Assembly (NCBI RefSeq): GCF_036850765.1
Contig: NC_089493.1
Span: 193,706,706 to 193,770,705 of the forward strand
DNA from: Saccopteryx bilineata
Lineage: Eukaryota > Chordata > Mammalia > Chiroptera > Emballonuridae
Direction of reading: 5' to 3'
Length of the DNA: 64,000 nucleotides
Below the pieces are notes generated by a model, which was not told the DNA's origin, made no database searches, and saw only the letters and a program-made list of their open reading frames with translations. Of this stretch, positions 1 to 11,600 are shown piece by piece (the stretch's first letter is position 1; each line of letters begins with the position of its first letter). The translations under genes and the position numbers were made by a program.

Positions 1-420
1 AGCCGGACGTTCAAGAGATCTGCCCAAACAGAACGATGCTACTCTGCCACTAGTTTTTGCTTCAAAAGAGTACAATGACTTTTTATTTAAACAATAACAT
101 GTCGAGTGTAATGGGCTTTAAAATGAGTTAAAATAAGTATTTTATACATTTGTTCCGTTTTAATTTTTTAACCTGGTAACCATTGATCCATTTAACACAC
201 ATAAACAACAGTAGTTAAAACTGTAAATTAAGAAGGATAAATAACAAATCAAATGATTAAAAAACAGCAATTTTCAGGGATGAGAACCAAGACCTAATAA
301 TAAGCACTATTGGGTGCGGCGCTTTGTAATTATGACTGACGGTTATTGCGTTGAGCTGCCGGAAGAGGGCGCCGTTGTCTGACAAAGAGGCAGTAGCCCC
401 AATAGAAACATTTCTAGGAT
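1..420. other. AT-rich unique sequence, no gene seen
   Basis: The first 300 bases are markedly AT-rich with many TTTAA/TTAAA strings, then the sequence turns GC-rich near 360. No ORF, RNA gene or familiar repeat consensus could be recognised. It could be an old, unrecognised repeat or a conserved noncoding block cut by the window edge. Confidence 0.4.
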
Positions 421-689
421 GGGTTTCCCCGAGGGCCTGGGGCTAGGGCGGGAGGGGTGGCGCGCCTCCGGACCCCAGGTTATAACTTGTGTTGTAAGGC
501 CTCAGACCTGTCACTGCCATCTTAACCAGTTCAGCTTGGCCTCCCATTCGGGGACTTTTTCAAAGCAAGGCCCCTTCTGGGCAATTTATTTCTTTGACCT
601 CTTAACCAACCCATGCCTCGTTTATTTATTTATTTTTTAATAAAAACCCCTGTGGGGAACAATCGGAGAGGCTGTTTGCTCCCCACGAG

Positions 690-780
690 TGTGCCATGTG
701 ACCCTGGTCATGTGGGGTCATGCCTCTGAGCCTCAGTTTCCTCAACTGTACAAAGGGAAGGTTTAATTGCCAGGCCTGGA
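690..780 (+). repeat. MIR SINE fragment (sense)
   Basis: A degraded copy of the MIR core is visible: 'tgtgaccctggtcatgtg' followed by 'gagcctcagtttcctcaac'. This matches the MIR order of 'tgtgaccttgggcaag...cctcagtttcctcatctg'. Ends are not definable by eye. Confidence 0.55.
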
Positions 781-1164
781 GGAGCTTGGTCTCTGGTTTT
801 TTTTCTCTGCATTTGCGGGAACCTTCACCCAAAGTGTTCATTGCCAGGAAGGTGCTCGGGCGGTGAAGACAACAGTCACTGATTAGCTTGTCATCGTTCC
901 CAAAGAAGCTGGCCCATTGATCGTTTGTTTAATCCTTGCAGGAACCCCGTGAAATAAGATGTAGTGTCGACACCCATTTTTACAGCAACAGTGTCAAGGT
1001 GGGTCGTGGAGCCTGTTCTCAAATGCAGGACGAGTGCCCCTCAGAGCTCTATGTGTCGGTTGGGAGGCTGTTTCCGGACAGTAGATGGGCGGGCAGCAGG
1101 GTCCGGCTCCTGGCCCCACGGCCTCCTCACGGCAGCCCTGAGCGGTGCGGGCAGCCAGGCTTCC

Positions 1165-1290
1165 CACCCGATTTACAGATGAGGAGACTGAGGCCGGGGG
1201 AAATCAGGGCCTGTGCTCAGGAGCCAGGGCTGGAACACAGGTTTCCTGGGTCCAGACCTGTGCTGCTGACCGGAGCCCACAGGTAGGTTG
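1165..1290 (-). repeat. MIR SINE fragment (antisense)
   Basis: The plus strand reads 'tttacagatgaggagactg' and then an 'aacacaggtttcctgggtcc' segment, the reverse complement of the MIR core and its 'cctgggttcgaatcc' part. The copy is old and its edges are uncertain. Confidence 0.6.
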
Positions 1291-1469
1291 TGGAGGACGG
1301 GGCTGTGCAGGAGAAGTTCGAGCCCAGCTCTGCCAAGTGGGAGTCCACTCCTGAGCCCCATCCTACTTCCCCACCCTGGGGCCCCCTCCCCAAGCTTGGC
1401 CTTCCTGTTTGCAAAGGAGAGAGAACTATGCTTCCTCCAACCTCAGGGGATTATTCTGACATTCAGCTG

Positions 1470-1650
1470 AGACGGGGGGGAGGGGGGGGGACTAGGAAAC
1501 TGTTCCCTAACTGACTGGAGGGTGAGGATTCAAGCCGAGCCCAGCCTGGAATCCAAACAAGCCCGGGCCAGTTGGGAAAGGCCCGGGCAGGTCCCCCGGA
1601 GTCACATTTGTGAGGTTTAGGGGGGGGGTTGGTTGGTTGGTTGAGACTGA
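1470..1650. repeat. Poly-G-rich low-complexity tract
   Basis: Several G runs of seven to nine bases occur here (near 1475-1490 and 1620-1627), followed by (GGTT)n at 1627-1642. The G-run spacing would permit G-quadruplexes on the plus strand. Confidence 0.5.
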
Positions 1651-3118
1651 GGAGAAAGAGGAAGTGGTTTTGCACCCCGAGTCTAGGGGGGTCAGTGCCC
1701 GGCGTCCCCTGGGTCTACCTTCAGTTTTGTCCTGCCTGAGCCCTGTGCTCAGAGGGGCTGAGGGACTGCTTTGCCCAGGGGCTCCTTGAGCTGACTGGAG
1801 CACCCACAGAGCCAGTGTGGGACCAGGGCACCATGCTGACCTGGTGATGGCGGGCCTGGAGAGGCAGCTGGAGGGGAAGACAGGAGGACATTGGGGCCCT
1901 GAGGGCCCCTGGAAGTGTCTGTGAGCCTGGGGGGTGGGGGGACTGCACAGCCAGGACACAGCACAGCAGCTACAATGCACAGGGGACGACCCTGCCACCG
2001 GTTACTGCTGCCACAGCGACTGCTCTGCTCAAAGTAGTCACAGGATAGCCCCAAGGGAGGGAGAGGAGAACAGCCTCCACTTCTTACAGAAAAGAGCAGC
2101 AAAGACTTTGTGACCATTTTTAATCCAGAAAAATGGAAATGAGATGAGGGGTGTCAAGATTTGACCCAACAGCTAAAGGTATCAGGAGCTTTTCTCTGTC
2201 ACGTCCCTGGCCATACACACACACACAATTCATGCATAATAGATTATTATAAGGGATTGACTCACGAGATTATGGACAAGCCCCATGTTCTGTCCTCTAC
2301 AATGTGGGGACCCAGGAAAGTCAGGGGTGTAGTTTCAGTCTGAGTCAAAAGGCCTGAGAATCAGGAGAACCAATGGCAGAAGTACTGACTGAGGGCCAGA
2401 GAAGATCGATGTCTTAGCTCAGCAATCTGGCAAAAACAAAAAAAACACCCTTTCTCACCTGATTAGGTGAGGCCCACCCACATTAGGGAGGACAATCTGC
2501 TTTACTCAGCCTACCAATTCAAATGCTAATTTCATCTAAAAGCACCTTAAAAAAAAAGACACTGCACAGACATGCCCAGAAATAATGTTTAACCAAATAC
2601 CTGGACTCCCTGTGGTCAGGTCAGCTGACACTTTCTATAACTACAGTCTGCTTAATGCTCTTTGGTTTGTGTCAGTGTTCCCTAGCCTGTCCTCAACTGC
2701 ATGAGACCAGTGGTGTGATGCAGCAGTTGGTTTGCTCCATCGTGTAAATCCAGAATGTGTGTGGACCTGGCGGGTAGCAGGCATGTAACACTGGTAGGGA
2801 CTGGATGGGTCAGGGATGGGTGAGTGGATGGCTGCCTGGCAGGAGGTATTGCACCTAAAACACACTCAGTGAATGTCAGCCCCTGGGGAGGTGTTAATTA
2901 CCCCTGTGTTGATGAATGGATGCATGAACGGCGGGGCTGATCCACTGCCCTAATATTTGGGAGAACAATGAGCAAAAGTCAGAAGAATGTTCACAAATAA
3001 ATGCAATGGTTCCCCAGCGTCTCTCATTGTTCTTAATATAAAGGAATTTCTGCTAATGGGGTGGGGGTGGGGGAATAAATGAAAAAGCCACATGAATGAA
3101 GAGCTAGAGGCTCCAGGG

Positions 3119-3168
3119 CGGACGGGCGGGGGGGGGGGGGCTGGCATCCCGGGGGGGGGGGGGAGGGC
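3119..3168. repeat. Poly-G double tract
   Basis: Two long G runs, each more than ten bases, are separated by a short 'ctggcatccc' segment. Such runs are often length-variable and are prone to sequencing error. No gene is associated. Confidence 0.7.
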
Positions 3169-4439
3169 TGAGGCCATTGGTGACTTTTCCATGGGTTGTC
3201 ATCCCTGTTGCTCCAGAGAGGCCAGAGGCACTGCCCTCCAGCCTTCCTGGCCTCCGCCCCCTTCCTAGGCACAAATGTACCAACGTCATGTCAGCAGCTG
3301 ACCTCGGTTCCCAGGGCATTCTTGGGGAGGCACTTGTGAAATTCAGCCCAGATGCTGCAGAAGGACCAGAGGGGTGAGCGCCCGTCTGCGCATGCATACC
3401 GCCCCCAACCTCAGGGCGCGGTGGTGGTGGCAGACCTGCAGGGGCCTCGCAGGGCCCATGCCCACGCCCACGCCCACACCCACACCAGAAACCCGCCTGT
3501 CAGAGTTAAATGACCCCCCAGAGCCTCCGGTCTGCCTGCTTTAGCCCAGAGAGGGAAAATGGATGCCTAAAGTCACACAGCAATTTCAAGTCAGCTGCGA
3601 CATAAGTCAGGTTAGAGCCAGAGGCAAAAGGCCAGATCTGTAAAACTGACCCTGTTTTCATGGGAAAATGTGCTATTTTCTTCATCGTAGATTCTTTGCA
3701 TTAACTTTGATGTTGGAAAATATTGAATTAAAATATTACTGTTGATTACCCAGGTTTTTTGTTTGTTTTTTCTTTTTGATGCCCCCTTAAGTTCTGCTGC
3801 TGAGGTCAGTGCGTCACCCCACTGCCGGCCTGCAGAGTCAGGGCTGGAAAGTATACCCACTGCCCTTTCTCAGACGAGGGCACACACACTGGGCCAGAAC
3901 TGCCCATGGGGCAGGACCCCCTGGATCCCAACCCTGCCTCTCACACCCCCACCCCAGGAGGCCTTGGGCGGGTCACTGAACTTCCATGAATTTCTATTTT
4001 CTGTTCTAAAAAATTGACAGTCCCTCATTTATCCAACTGTTTTCTTTAAGGTCCTACCATGTGCCTGGCATGGTGCCCAGCGCTGGGCATGGGTAGAGAT
4101 CAGCCCAAAACAGTGGCACAAAACATCCAAGTCACATCGGGCAGAGCCTGCGGACAGGGGCCTGAGTCAGTACTTCTCCCGTCTTCTCTGTTCCCTTTGG
4201 GAAGACTCTGTGACATGTGCAGCCACCATCCCCAAGGCCAGCTGCCCGCGCTCCTGGCTGACTCAGGAAGGGGCCGTGGTCCGGAAGGCTGTCCCGTTCT
4301 GTACGGGACAGACAATCCCAAAATCTGACCTTCCTCTTCTCCTTCCTCCCCTCCCTTCCAGCCACATTCCCCCACCCGGGGCCCTGAGATAAGCCCACTG
4401 TCTCCTGCTGGGGCCAAGCCAGTCTCTACGGGTCTTCAC

Positions 4440-4990
4440 TTCTTTTCTATTTATCACAACGGGGTGTGGGTGTCCCCAGGCAGGGGGCTCCTGGGGCCCC
4501 GTGGAAGCCGCCGGCTACAGGGGGTATTTAACTCTCTGCCCCGCTGGTTGTAATTCTGGGGGCAGCGGAGCCGGCGGGGACCGGTCCCCGGCCGCGATGA
4601 CAGGCCTTCAGCGGGCGCTGTAATTGCAGAGTTAAGACTGTTCATTTTGTTCCTGGCAGGCGCGGCCGCAGAGGTGCGAGCGGGCAGCCTGCTTGTCTGC
4701 AGCGGGGCTGATCAAAGGCCCGGGGCCTCTGTCCTGTCTCTGTTTTCTTTCAACACCCCCCTCCTTTGAAAAAAAAAAAAAAGTTAAAAAGTCATTTATG
4801 AAAATGAATACCTGTCCTTCTCCGGAGGCTAAAAGGCGGCCACATATTAGAGATATTAAATGTGTGCTGGGTGTTTCTTCGACTTCGGTCACTTTTATAA
4901 TGAGAAAATTGGAGCTAGAATGCGCTCCCGATATATGTCCATTCCCATTAAAATCCTCTCAGCGGGGTTTCTAGAATATGGGGCCTGACT
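4440..4990. promoter_or_regulatory. Candidate conserved noncoding block, GC-rich then AT-rich
   Basis: A CpG-containing GC-rich segment (about 4480-4730) runs into an AT-rich, non-repetitive stretch (about 4780-4990) with A14 and strings such as 'tcatttatgaaaatgaa' and 'ccattaaaatcctc'. It lacks recognisable interspersed repeats and lacks a long ORF with domain content. The texture resembles a conserved enhancer or a weak CpG island, but conservation cannot be tested here. Confidence 0.3.
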
Positions 4991-6654
4991 CTTTACACCC
5001 TGAGGATTTCCTGAAGAAGATTAAACTGACCCTCCCCCAGCCCGGGATCAGGGATCCGGGATTGTGTCCTGACTGGTCCCGCCCCCTCCTCTCCCATTTT
5101 CCAGAGCCTAGCGCCCAGGAGGGCCCGTGGGGGCGGCTGTCCAGGACTCTGGGCTCTGTCCGCTCTGGGGGCCCCGAAACATTCAAACAACGGATGCGCC
5201 CTAGCCCTGCAGACTTCTCGCTTGGGTTGAAAAGAAGATGAAGGCTCTTAGACAAGAGAACAACACGTCCCAAGCAGCAGGCAAGAAGAGCCTGCTTGGG
5301 ACTCTCGGGAAACAGGACCCACTTCACGACACCTTCAGGGGAGCGTTCGTTTAAAACAACAGCTACAGAGCACAGAGGAAGGGCTGCAGAACTGTGCACC
5401 TTAAACCTGTAAGACCTTTTTAAACCGATGTCACCCCAGGACTCCTCAGCCTTCCACGGCACCGCAGGGCGGGACCTAAGGTGGACACTGGAGCCCCAGA
5501 TTCCAATCACAAAGTCACTGACATGTGAAGGTGTCACCATGCCGGTCCAGAGCCTGAGTCCAGGGGTACAGAGAGGTCCTGGTCCTCCAGATACCGCAAT
5601 GAAGGTTAGAAGGTCCCTGTCTCTCTCACCTTCCTCTCATATCCCTTGAGCCATGATCGCCCTAAGACCTCGGTAGGTGCCATCCGCTGTTCCCGCAGTA
5701 TTTCTGGTCTGTCCACCCTGAAGGGTTAATTTTCCACCCTCCCACTTGGCTTCCCAATCCCCCTGGAAATCCCGCATAAAACCATCTCTGCACAAGCGCA
5801 CAGGGGGGCTACCGTGCTCGGACTATTCCCAACACACAGTCTCCATTGCGATAGGACCCTCACCGTGATCCATTGAAACAGGCATGACTGTGCCCACGTC
5901 ACAGACCGGGATGATCACGGCTTTCAAGGTCACATGACTGTAAGCCACAGCCCCCACGGCTGATGGCTTTGGTACAAGTCACCCACGCCAGGCAGCTTCT
6001 TGGTGACTGGCCAGCGAAAGGACCTGGCCGCCGCACCCAGCAGACCCTGTTTGGAAACTGACTCTGACCTAGGGCAGTTCACTTTCCTGCTCATCTTGGA
6101 GTCGAGGTCGCAGGGTTTGGAGGGGCCACACCACAGGGGCCAGGAGCCTGGCACAGTGAAGTGGCTCAGGCCCGCGCACATGGAGATGCCCGGCTGGTCC
6201 CTTCCTGACATCATGCCCGGCTCCCAGCAGGCTGTGCGCCGTCATTAGCATAACACAGCTGCCTACCAATAGGGGCCACGGAGCATTCTTTCTGGTTCCC
6301 AAACACCCCGAGGTAAGGAAGACTGCTGTTCCCGCTGGTTAGTAATTCCACTGCACATGCCAGGACGCCATTCCGTGTGGAATGGGCGAGCTGACTGCCG
6401 CGCTTTCTCCGAAGGGGCTTTAATTCCCTTCCAGCACGAACTCCCTGGCTTGGCGGCTTTCCGCTCATTAGACCCTGGGCCTCTGCCTGAGAAAGCAGCG
6501 CTGGACTGAACAGAGGCCACCTCCCCGCCAGACACGCAGCCCAGACCCCGTGGGTGCCGGGGCGACCCTCCCCATCCTCGCTCGGTGTCGCGCAAAGGAT
6601 CATGGGTCAGTTACATTATCAAGGACGGTGCCCCATTGTCAGCCCCTTGCACTG

Positions 6655-6735
6655 GGAGGGAGAAACTGAACACCTACTATGTGATAGGCATTGCACCCAG
6701 CACTGTACAAAGTAACATGTGGATTTAAGTGCTTA
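6655..6735. repeat. L2-type LINE fragment
   Basis: The string 'cacctactatgtgatagg' followed by 'cattgcacccagcactg' matches the common L2 3'-region phrase 'cacctactatgtgccaggcactg'. This is a short degraded relic. Confidence 0.5.
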
Positions 6736-7329
6736 CTAAGTACGGGATCTAACGCAAATACTTCCCATGCATTCTTTCTCATTAAAGCGTTACAAATACC
6801 CTTAAGATCTATACTGGTATTAGCCACATTTTTTTTTTTTTTTTTTTTTTTACATACAGAAACAGAGATTAGAATAATTTCCCCAGGATCCCAGTTTCTA
6901 AGCAGTGGCTCCAGGGATGCAGGCCTAGGTATGTGTGACTCAAAATCCTAATATGCAAACCCATTTTACTCTATCAGTAAGACTTATAAAGGGTGGCTCT
7001 AGCTCTGAGCATTATTAGCATTGGGTCAGAAGGGTTTACAGAGCAGGGCAACTTTGGGGCTTTGATGTATGTGTAGGAGTTTACCAAGTATTGAGAGAAG
7101 AAGAAGAGCATTAGGATTAAGGCTGCATTCAAAATTTTTTTCACTTTAACTTCAAGAATTATGTCCCTGAACGTGTGCCTCGCACTAGAGTCTTTTAAAC
7201 ATTTTCTATACAAAGAAAAAAAAAGAATCTATATTCCACTTAGAAATCTGTCTGGGGCCTTTTCCTAACCTGCCTCCTGAGAGAAGGAGAATCTGGTAAA
7301 ATATCTTATGTCTAAAAGCCAGAAAAATA

Positions 7330-7620
7330 CACAGAGCAGGAGCGACGTTTGACGTATAAATACCTTATATAAATGCATTCACAGCTCACTTTCCTCACTC
7401 TCCGCCTGCCAGTAACTTATTCAGACAGCTCCGGCTGAAGCCATTTCTCGCTTGATATAATAATCTGGAAAGGTGCGTCAGCCTGCTCTCCGTTCTGCAA
7501 GGCTTCGGTCTTTTCTTGCCAAGAAAGCATTATATCCTTTGGCCTCTGGCTCCTTGGAGCTGAGGTGGGCGGGGAACAGGCCCAATCCCCTCTTGGCAGG
7601 AATAGCAACTGATTGCTGTG
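7330..7620. promoter_or_regulatory. Candidate conserved noncoding block
   Basis: This is repeat-free sequence with TATA-like strings ('tataaataccttatataaa' near 7355) and 'cttgatataataatctgg'. No spliceable ORF or RNA gene was recognised. The call is only that it looks like a constrained noncoding element. Confidence 0.2.
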
Positions 7621-8011
7621 CTTCTAGAAGTTTCCTTTCCATGCAGTTCTGATTGATGTGCCCAGGGCTTCGGCGTTTATCCCTTGTTTACAGTGACCCG
7701 GGGATTAGGGGGAGGGCTCTGATTCACCCTCTTTACAGGTGAGGAAACTGGAGCGTGGAGAGGCAGGAAGACAGGACAGAAGAAAGAAGAGGAAAGAAAA
7801 AAGGAGGGAGACTTTGTCATACGTTCCATCCCAGACTCCCCAGAAATGTCTGTTCATTTTTGTTGCTGTCTTCTTTTTTTCCTTTCAGCAAAATGCATTT
7901 CTTTTTTACTCCATTATACAAAAATACACCCTTATGAAAGAAAAAGGCTCAGGGTATAAAAGTATATTCATTAAAAATAGTGTCTAGAAAAGGAAAACTG
8001 ACGAAGAGAAA

Positions 8012-8222
8012 GTCGATCGGCGATGGCCAGGGGCCAGGGGAGAGTGGACTGCGGGGAGTGACCGTCCTTGGGTGGGGATGTGATTTCTCGTAGGGATGAC
8101 GAGAGGGTTGTAACGTCAGGTTAGGGTTGGGGTTGTATGCGGGACTCTGTAAATAAGCCGAAACTGTTCAAAGCTATGCTTTAAATATGGAAAATGTTAT
8201 GGTATGTAAAAAAAAAAAAATG
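8012..8222 (+). repeat. L1 3'-end fragment with A-rich tail
   Basis: The 'gcgatggccaggggccagggg' region, the 'ttgggtggggatgtgatttc' region and the 'ctgtaaataagccgaaactg' region follow the order of the L1M 3' UTR ('gttgccaggggttggggg ... tttttggggtgatggaaatg ... tgtcaaaactcatcgaactg'). An A13 tract at about 8208-8220 fits a tail. Divergence is high. Confidence 0.5.
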
Positions 8223-9344
8223 AACCTATGCCCATGTATAATTTTCGATACGGATTTTAATTTTTGCATCAAACAGGATCATAGCATGCGTGTTCTCTCG
8301 ACATCTGTGGTACGATACGACTTTTATTATTGTTATTTTTTCTTACTGAAATATCTGGGACAGATTTTATTCTTAGAACACAGAGATGGCCCTCATGCAT
8401 TTTAACAGCCGCGCACGTAGCCTTCCGTGGGAAAGGCTGGGGATACGGAGGACTAGCCGCTCTCCTGGCTCCAGTGTCACCATGGCAACGACGCACCTGC
8501 AGGTGGCACCTGTGGCCGCCCACGCTTCACCAGGAACCTCCCTCCATCTGGACGTCTTCCTCTCCTGCGCGCCAGGCCTGAGCCTGCTCAGACCTCAAAC
8601 ATGCGCTTCCCGGCCAAGAAGTTCAGCAAAACCCTGGAAAAGCTTCCTTCTCTGAGCAACAAGCCGGCCGCTGGACTGTCGGGAGTCCACCTGCCCAGGG
8701 CCCCGGAGCACAGCGCGCCTGAGGTCAGAGAGCAGGGCCGGGAATGGCCGTAGGCCAGGAGGGAGAGCTCGCAGGCAGACTAAGCCCCTGGCAGGAATGC
8801 ACGGCCCGCTAGGCGTTTTCACTCCCCACTCCCCGGACAAAGTGTTCAGCCAGGGCCCCTGGCTGCACTTAACCTCCCGGGTCAAGTGAACTCACTCAGT
8901 TTCAAAGGCAGATCAGGTTGAAAAGGCGCCCAGTTTGATAAAGAGGTTTAAGGTGAGGTGCTGGAACACCTTCCCCTCCTTTGTAGCAGGACGGCTTCTA
9001 ATCGCCTCCATCCTGTGGGTAATCCACTTCTTAGCTAATCGTGAGCAAGAAAAAGGAGGCTTTTGGTTACAGAGCCGATTGGGATCCATCGTTCAGGGTA
9101 ACAGAGGCCCCATTAGCCACCCCACGGATGCCTTCTTCTTGGTCCATTAAACAAATCCGCCCCAAACCCTCCTATGGGGAGCCCTGGCTGAGCACTTTCT
9201 GGTCCAGAAATCTCTCATTCCTCACTGCCACCAAGGACTCAGTGTTCCTCCCGGAGAAAGATGCCCGGGGGGCACCCCACCGGCATAGGGCAGAGCCAGA
9301 CTGTGACATCAGGCCTCTCTCTTGCCAAAGTCCACGCATTTTTT

Positions 9345-9780
9345 TCTTTTTTTTTTTCAGCTTTATTGCGGTATATGATTGACAAATAATCATTATCTAT
9401 AATTAGGATGTGATGTTTTGATATTCATACACATTGTGAAATGATGTCTCCAATCCAGCTAATTAACCTTTCCCTCACCTCACAGTTACGTGTGTGTGTG
9501 GTGAAAGACCTACTCTCTTTGCAGATTTCAAGTGTATGATACATTATTATTAGCTTCAGTCACCAAGCTATACATCAGATCTCCAGAACTCATGCATCTC
9601 ATCACTGAAAGTTTGGACCCTTTGACCAATATCCCCTCCGACTCCCCTGGCAACTACCATTCTGGTCTCTGCTTCTATGAGTTTGATTTTTAGTTTCCAT
9701 ATATAAATGAGATCATGCAGTATGTGTCTTTCTGGGTCTAAGCCCATACTTTTTTTTAGCCATATTCCTCCATTTTCTTT
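9345..9780 (-). repeat. L1 3' UTR fragment (antisense)
   Basis: The plus strand begins with a T-rich tract and 'cagctttattgcggtatatg', then 'attgacaaataatcattatc', matching the reverse complement of old L1M 3' ends ('tttattgaggtataattgac'). Further on, 'ccatatataaatgagatcat' is another typical antisense L1 3' UTR phrase. Confidence 0.7.
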
Positions 9781-9949
9781 AAGGTTCCAGCTATATTTTA
9801 AGAAATTATTAGGGGAAAATATCCTATTATTCCATCATCCCAACACAATCTATTTTTATATGAAACCATTACCTCAATTATTGCCTGTTTTATCTCAAAT
9901 ATAGCATTTACTGAACAAATAGATGGGTTGGGTGAATAGATAAAGGAGG

Positions 9950-10042
9950 GAAGAAGCAAGGGAGGGGTGGAGGGATGGAGGGATGGAGGGATGGATGATA
10001 GATGGACGATGGATGGACAATGGATGGATGATGGATGAATGG
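9950..10042. repeat. (GGAT)n-type microsatellite
   Basis: This is an imperfect tandem array of ggat/ggag/ggac tetranucleotides on the plus strand, drifting into 'gatggatgaatggg' at its 3' edge. Confidence 0.85.
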
Positions 10043-10588
10043 GCTCATTAAGTAGTTTTTCCCTTTCTATCCAGGACTCTGGTCTAACCCACTTCTCATT
10101 CAAGCCACACTCCACGCACACATGTTTCCGGCACCCACCCTCTGCCTCTCCCTCAAGCCTGAGGGAGAGCAGGACTGAGGAAGCCACCTTCCCGGCACCC
10201 TGGAGCACAGCAGGCCTGAGGTTAGAGAGCAGGGCTGAGAACACTAGTGTCCAAGTCAGGGCCGGTCCAGGCCTGCCGGCTGCACACTGCTCACATCAGG
10301 CAGACTGGGCCCCTGAAGCTGGACCAGAGGGCCCCCAGGGAGGTGGCCGTGCCAAAGGCTGTAGAGCTACAGCTGGAGCCAGGAGGAAGGGCAAGCCTGT
10401 CCCAACTCCCGCTCATAGAGGCCGAGGTGAGAGCATCTGAGAATCCTAGGTGTTGCTGTTGAGAGCTGGCCTTCCACCAGTTTAGCACTGGTTCCCACAG
10501 CTGGTGGAATGGGAAGAGTACTTGGTTGAAGGGTCACGCAGATGTGGGGTGCCCCCGAGCTTTGCCTCTGACTCTGGGCACATTTCTT

Positions 10589-10825
10589 TTATTTTTATTT
10601 TTATTTTTTATTATTATTATTTTTTATTTATTTTATTATTATTTATTTTTTTTTAGAGAGGAGAGGGAGAGACAGAGAGACAGAGAGAGAGAGAGGGAGA
10701 AGGGAAGAGGAGCAGGAAGCATCAACTCCTATATGTGCCTTGACCAGGCAAACCCAGGGTTTCGAACCGGCGACCTCAGCATTTCCAGGTCAACGCTTTA
10801 TCCACTGTGCCACCACAGGTCAGGC
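10589..10825 (-). mobile_element. tRNA-derived bat SINE, second family, full length antisense
   Basis: Read in reverse complement it starts 'gcctgacctgtggtggcaca', with an A-box-like 'gtggcacagtgg' and a B-box-like 'ggttcgaaacc'. It then passes a 'gaagcatcaactcc' (plus-strand) segment and a GA-rich stretch and ends in an A/T-rich tail that has expanded to about 75 bases of (TTA/TTTA). Perfect 15-bp target duplications 'ctgggcacatttctt' flank it (10574-10588 and 10826-10840), proving insertion by L1-type retrotransposition. Confidence 0.9.
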
Positions 10826-11329
10826 CTGGGCACATTTCTTAGCCTTGCTTGGTCTTGGTTTCACCTATACATGAATACCGACAGTATCCACAGCAGGGCG
10901 GTGGGCTTGGGGTGGGGGCGGTGGTGGGGACGGCCTCGTAGAGAACCGGCAGGGCGCTGGGAGGCTCTCAGGGTCTCTCCAGGGCTCCACCCCGCCCCCC
11001 ACGCCTCCTGCCTCTGCAGATGGGACTCGCGATCTGTGTGAATGCAGTCCGGGGTTTCCCGTGTTCGTCCACACAGGAACGGAAACCCGAACAGCCTGGT
11101 CTCGGTGTACATTTCACTTCTAGACCCTGCTTGGCTACGGCGGAGGCCTTGCCGTGGAGACAGTCGGAAAGGCCTCGGGTCTCGAAATGTTCAAAAGACC
11201 GTTCCGAGTCCGCTCCTTCCCCCGGTGATAGGAAAGGCTGGTTTCCTTCTTCCCACACCACTGACGCGGCAAAGACATGCCCCTCTAAAGTAACAGCCGC
11301 CCCCCTACCACCCCCGGCCGGGGAAAGGG

Positions 11330-11600
11330 AGTAAAGTATTCCACGCTCTACATCTGCAACGTGTCACGGAAAGGGAAAGGAAAAATAAAGAAACCTTTAG
11401 CAATTTGCCTTCGTGTAGGCTTTGGAGGAGCCTGGTAAACTTTCTAGCAAATTGCTTCTAATTATAGGAAACCTGCCTTTGGCTTCAGGAAACACCCCAG
11501 CAGCATTTCTCCCCTCAAGTTCTTGGCAGCGCCAACGCCCCCCCCCCCCCCGCCCTATTATTTCAGTTGGCTTGAGTTATTGACAACGCATTTATCAAAT
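11330..11600. promoter_or_regulatory. Candidate conserved noncoding block
   Basis: This repeat-free block contains 'aaataaagaaacctttagc' and 'aaattgcttctaattatagg'. A C16 run interrupts it near 11539. There are no coding features. Selection is not demonstrated. Confidence 0.25.
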
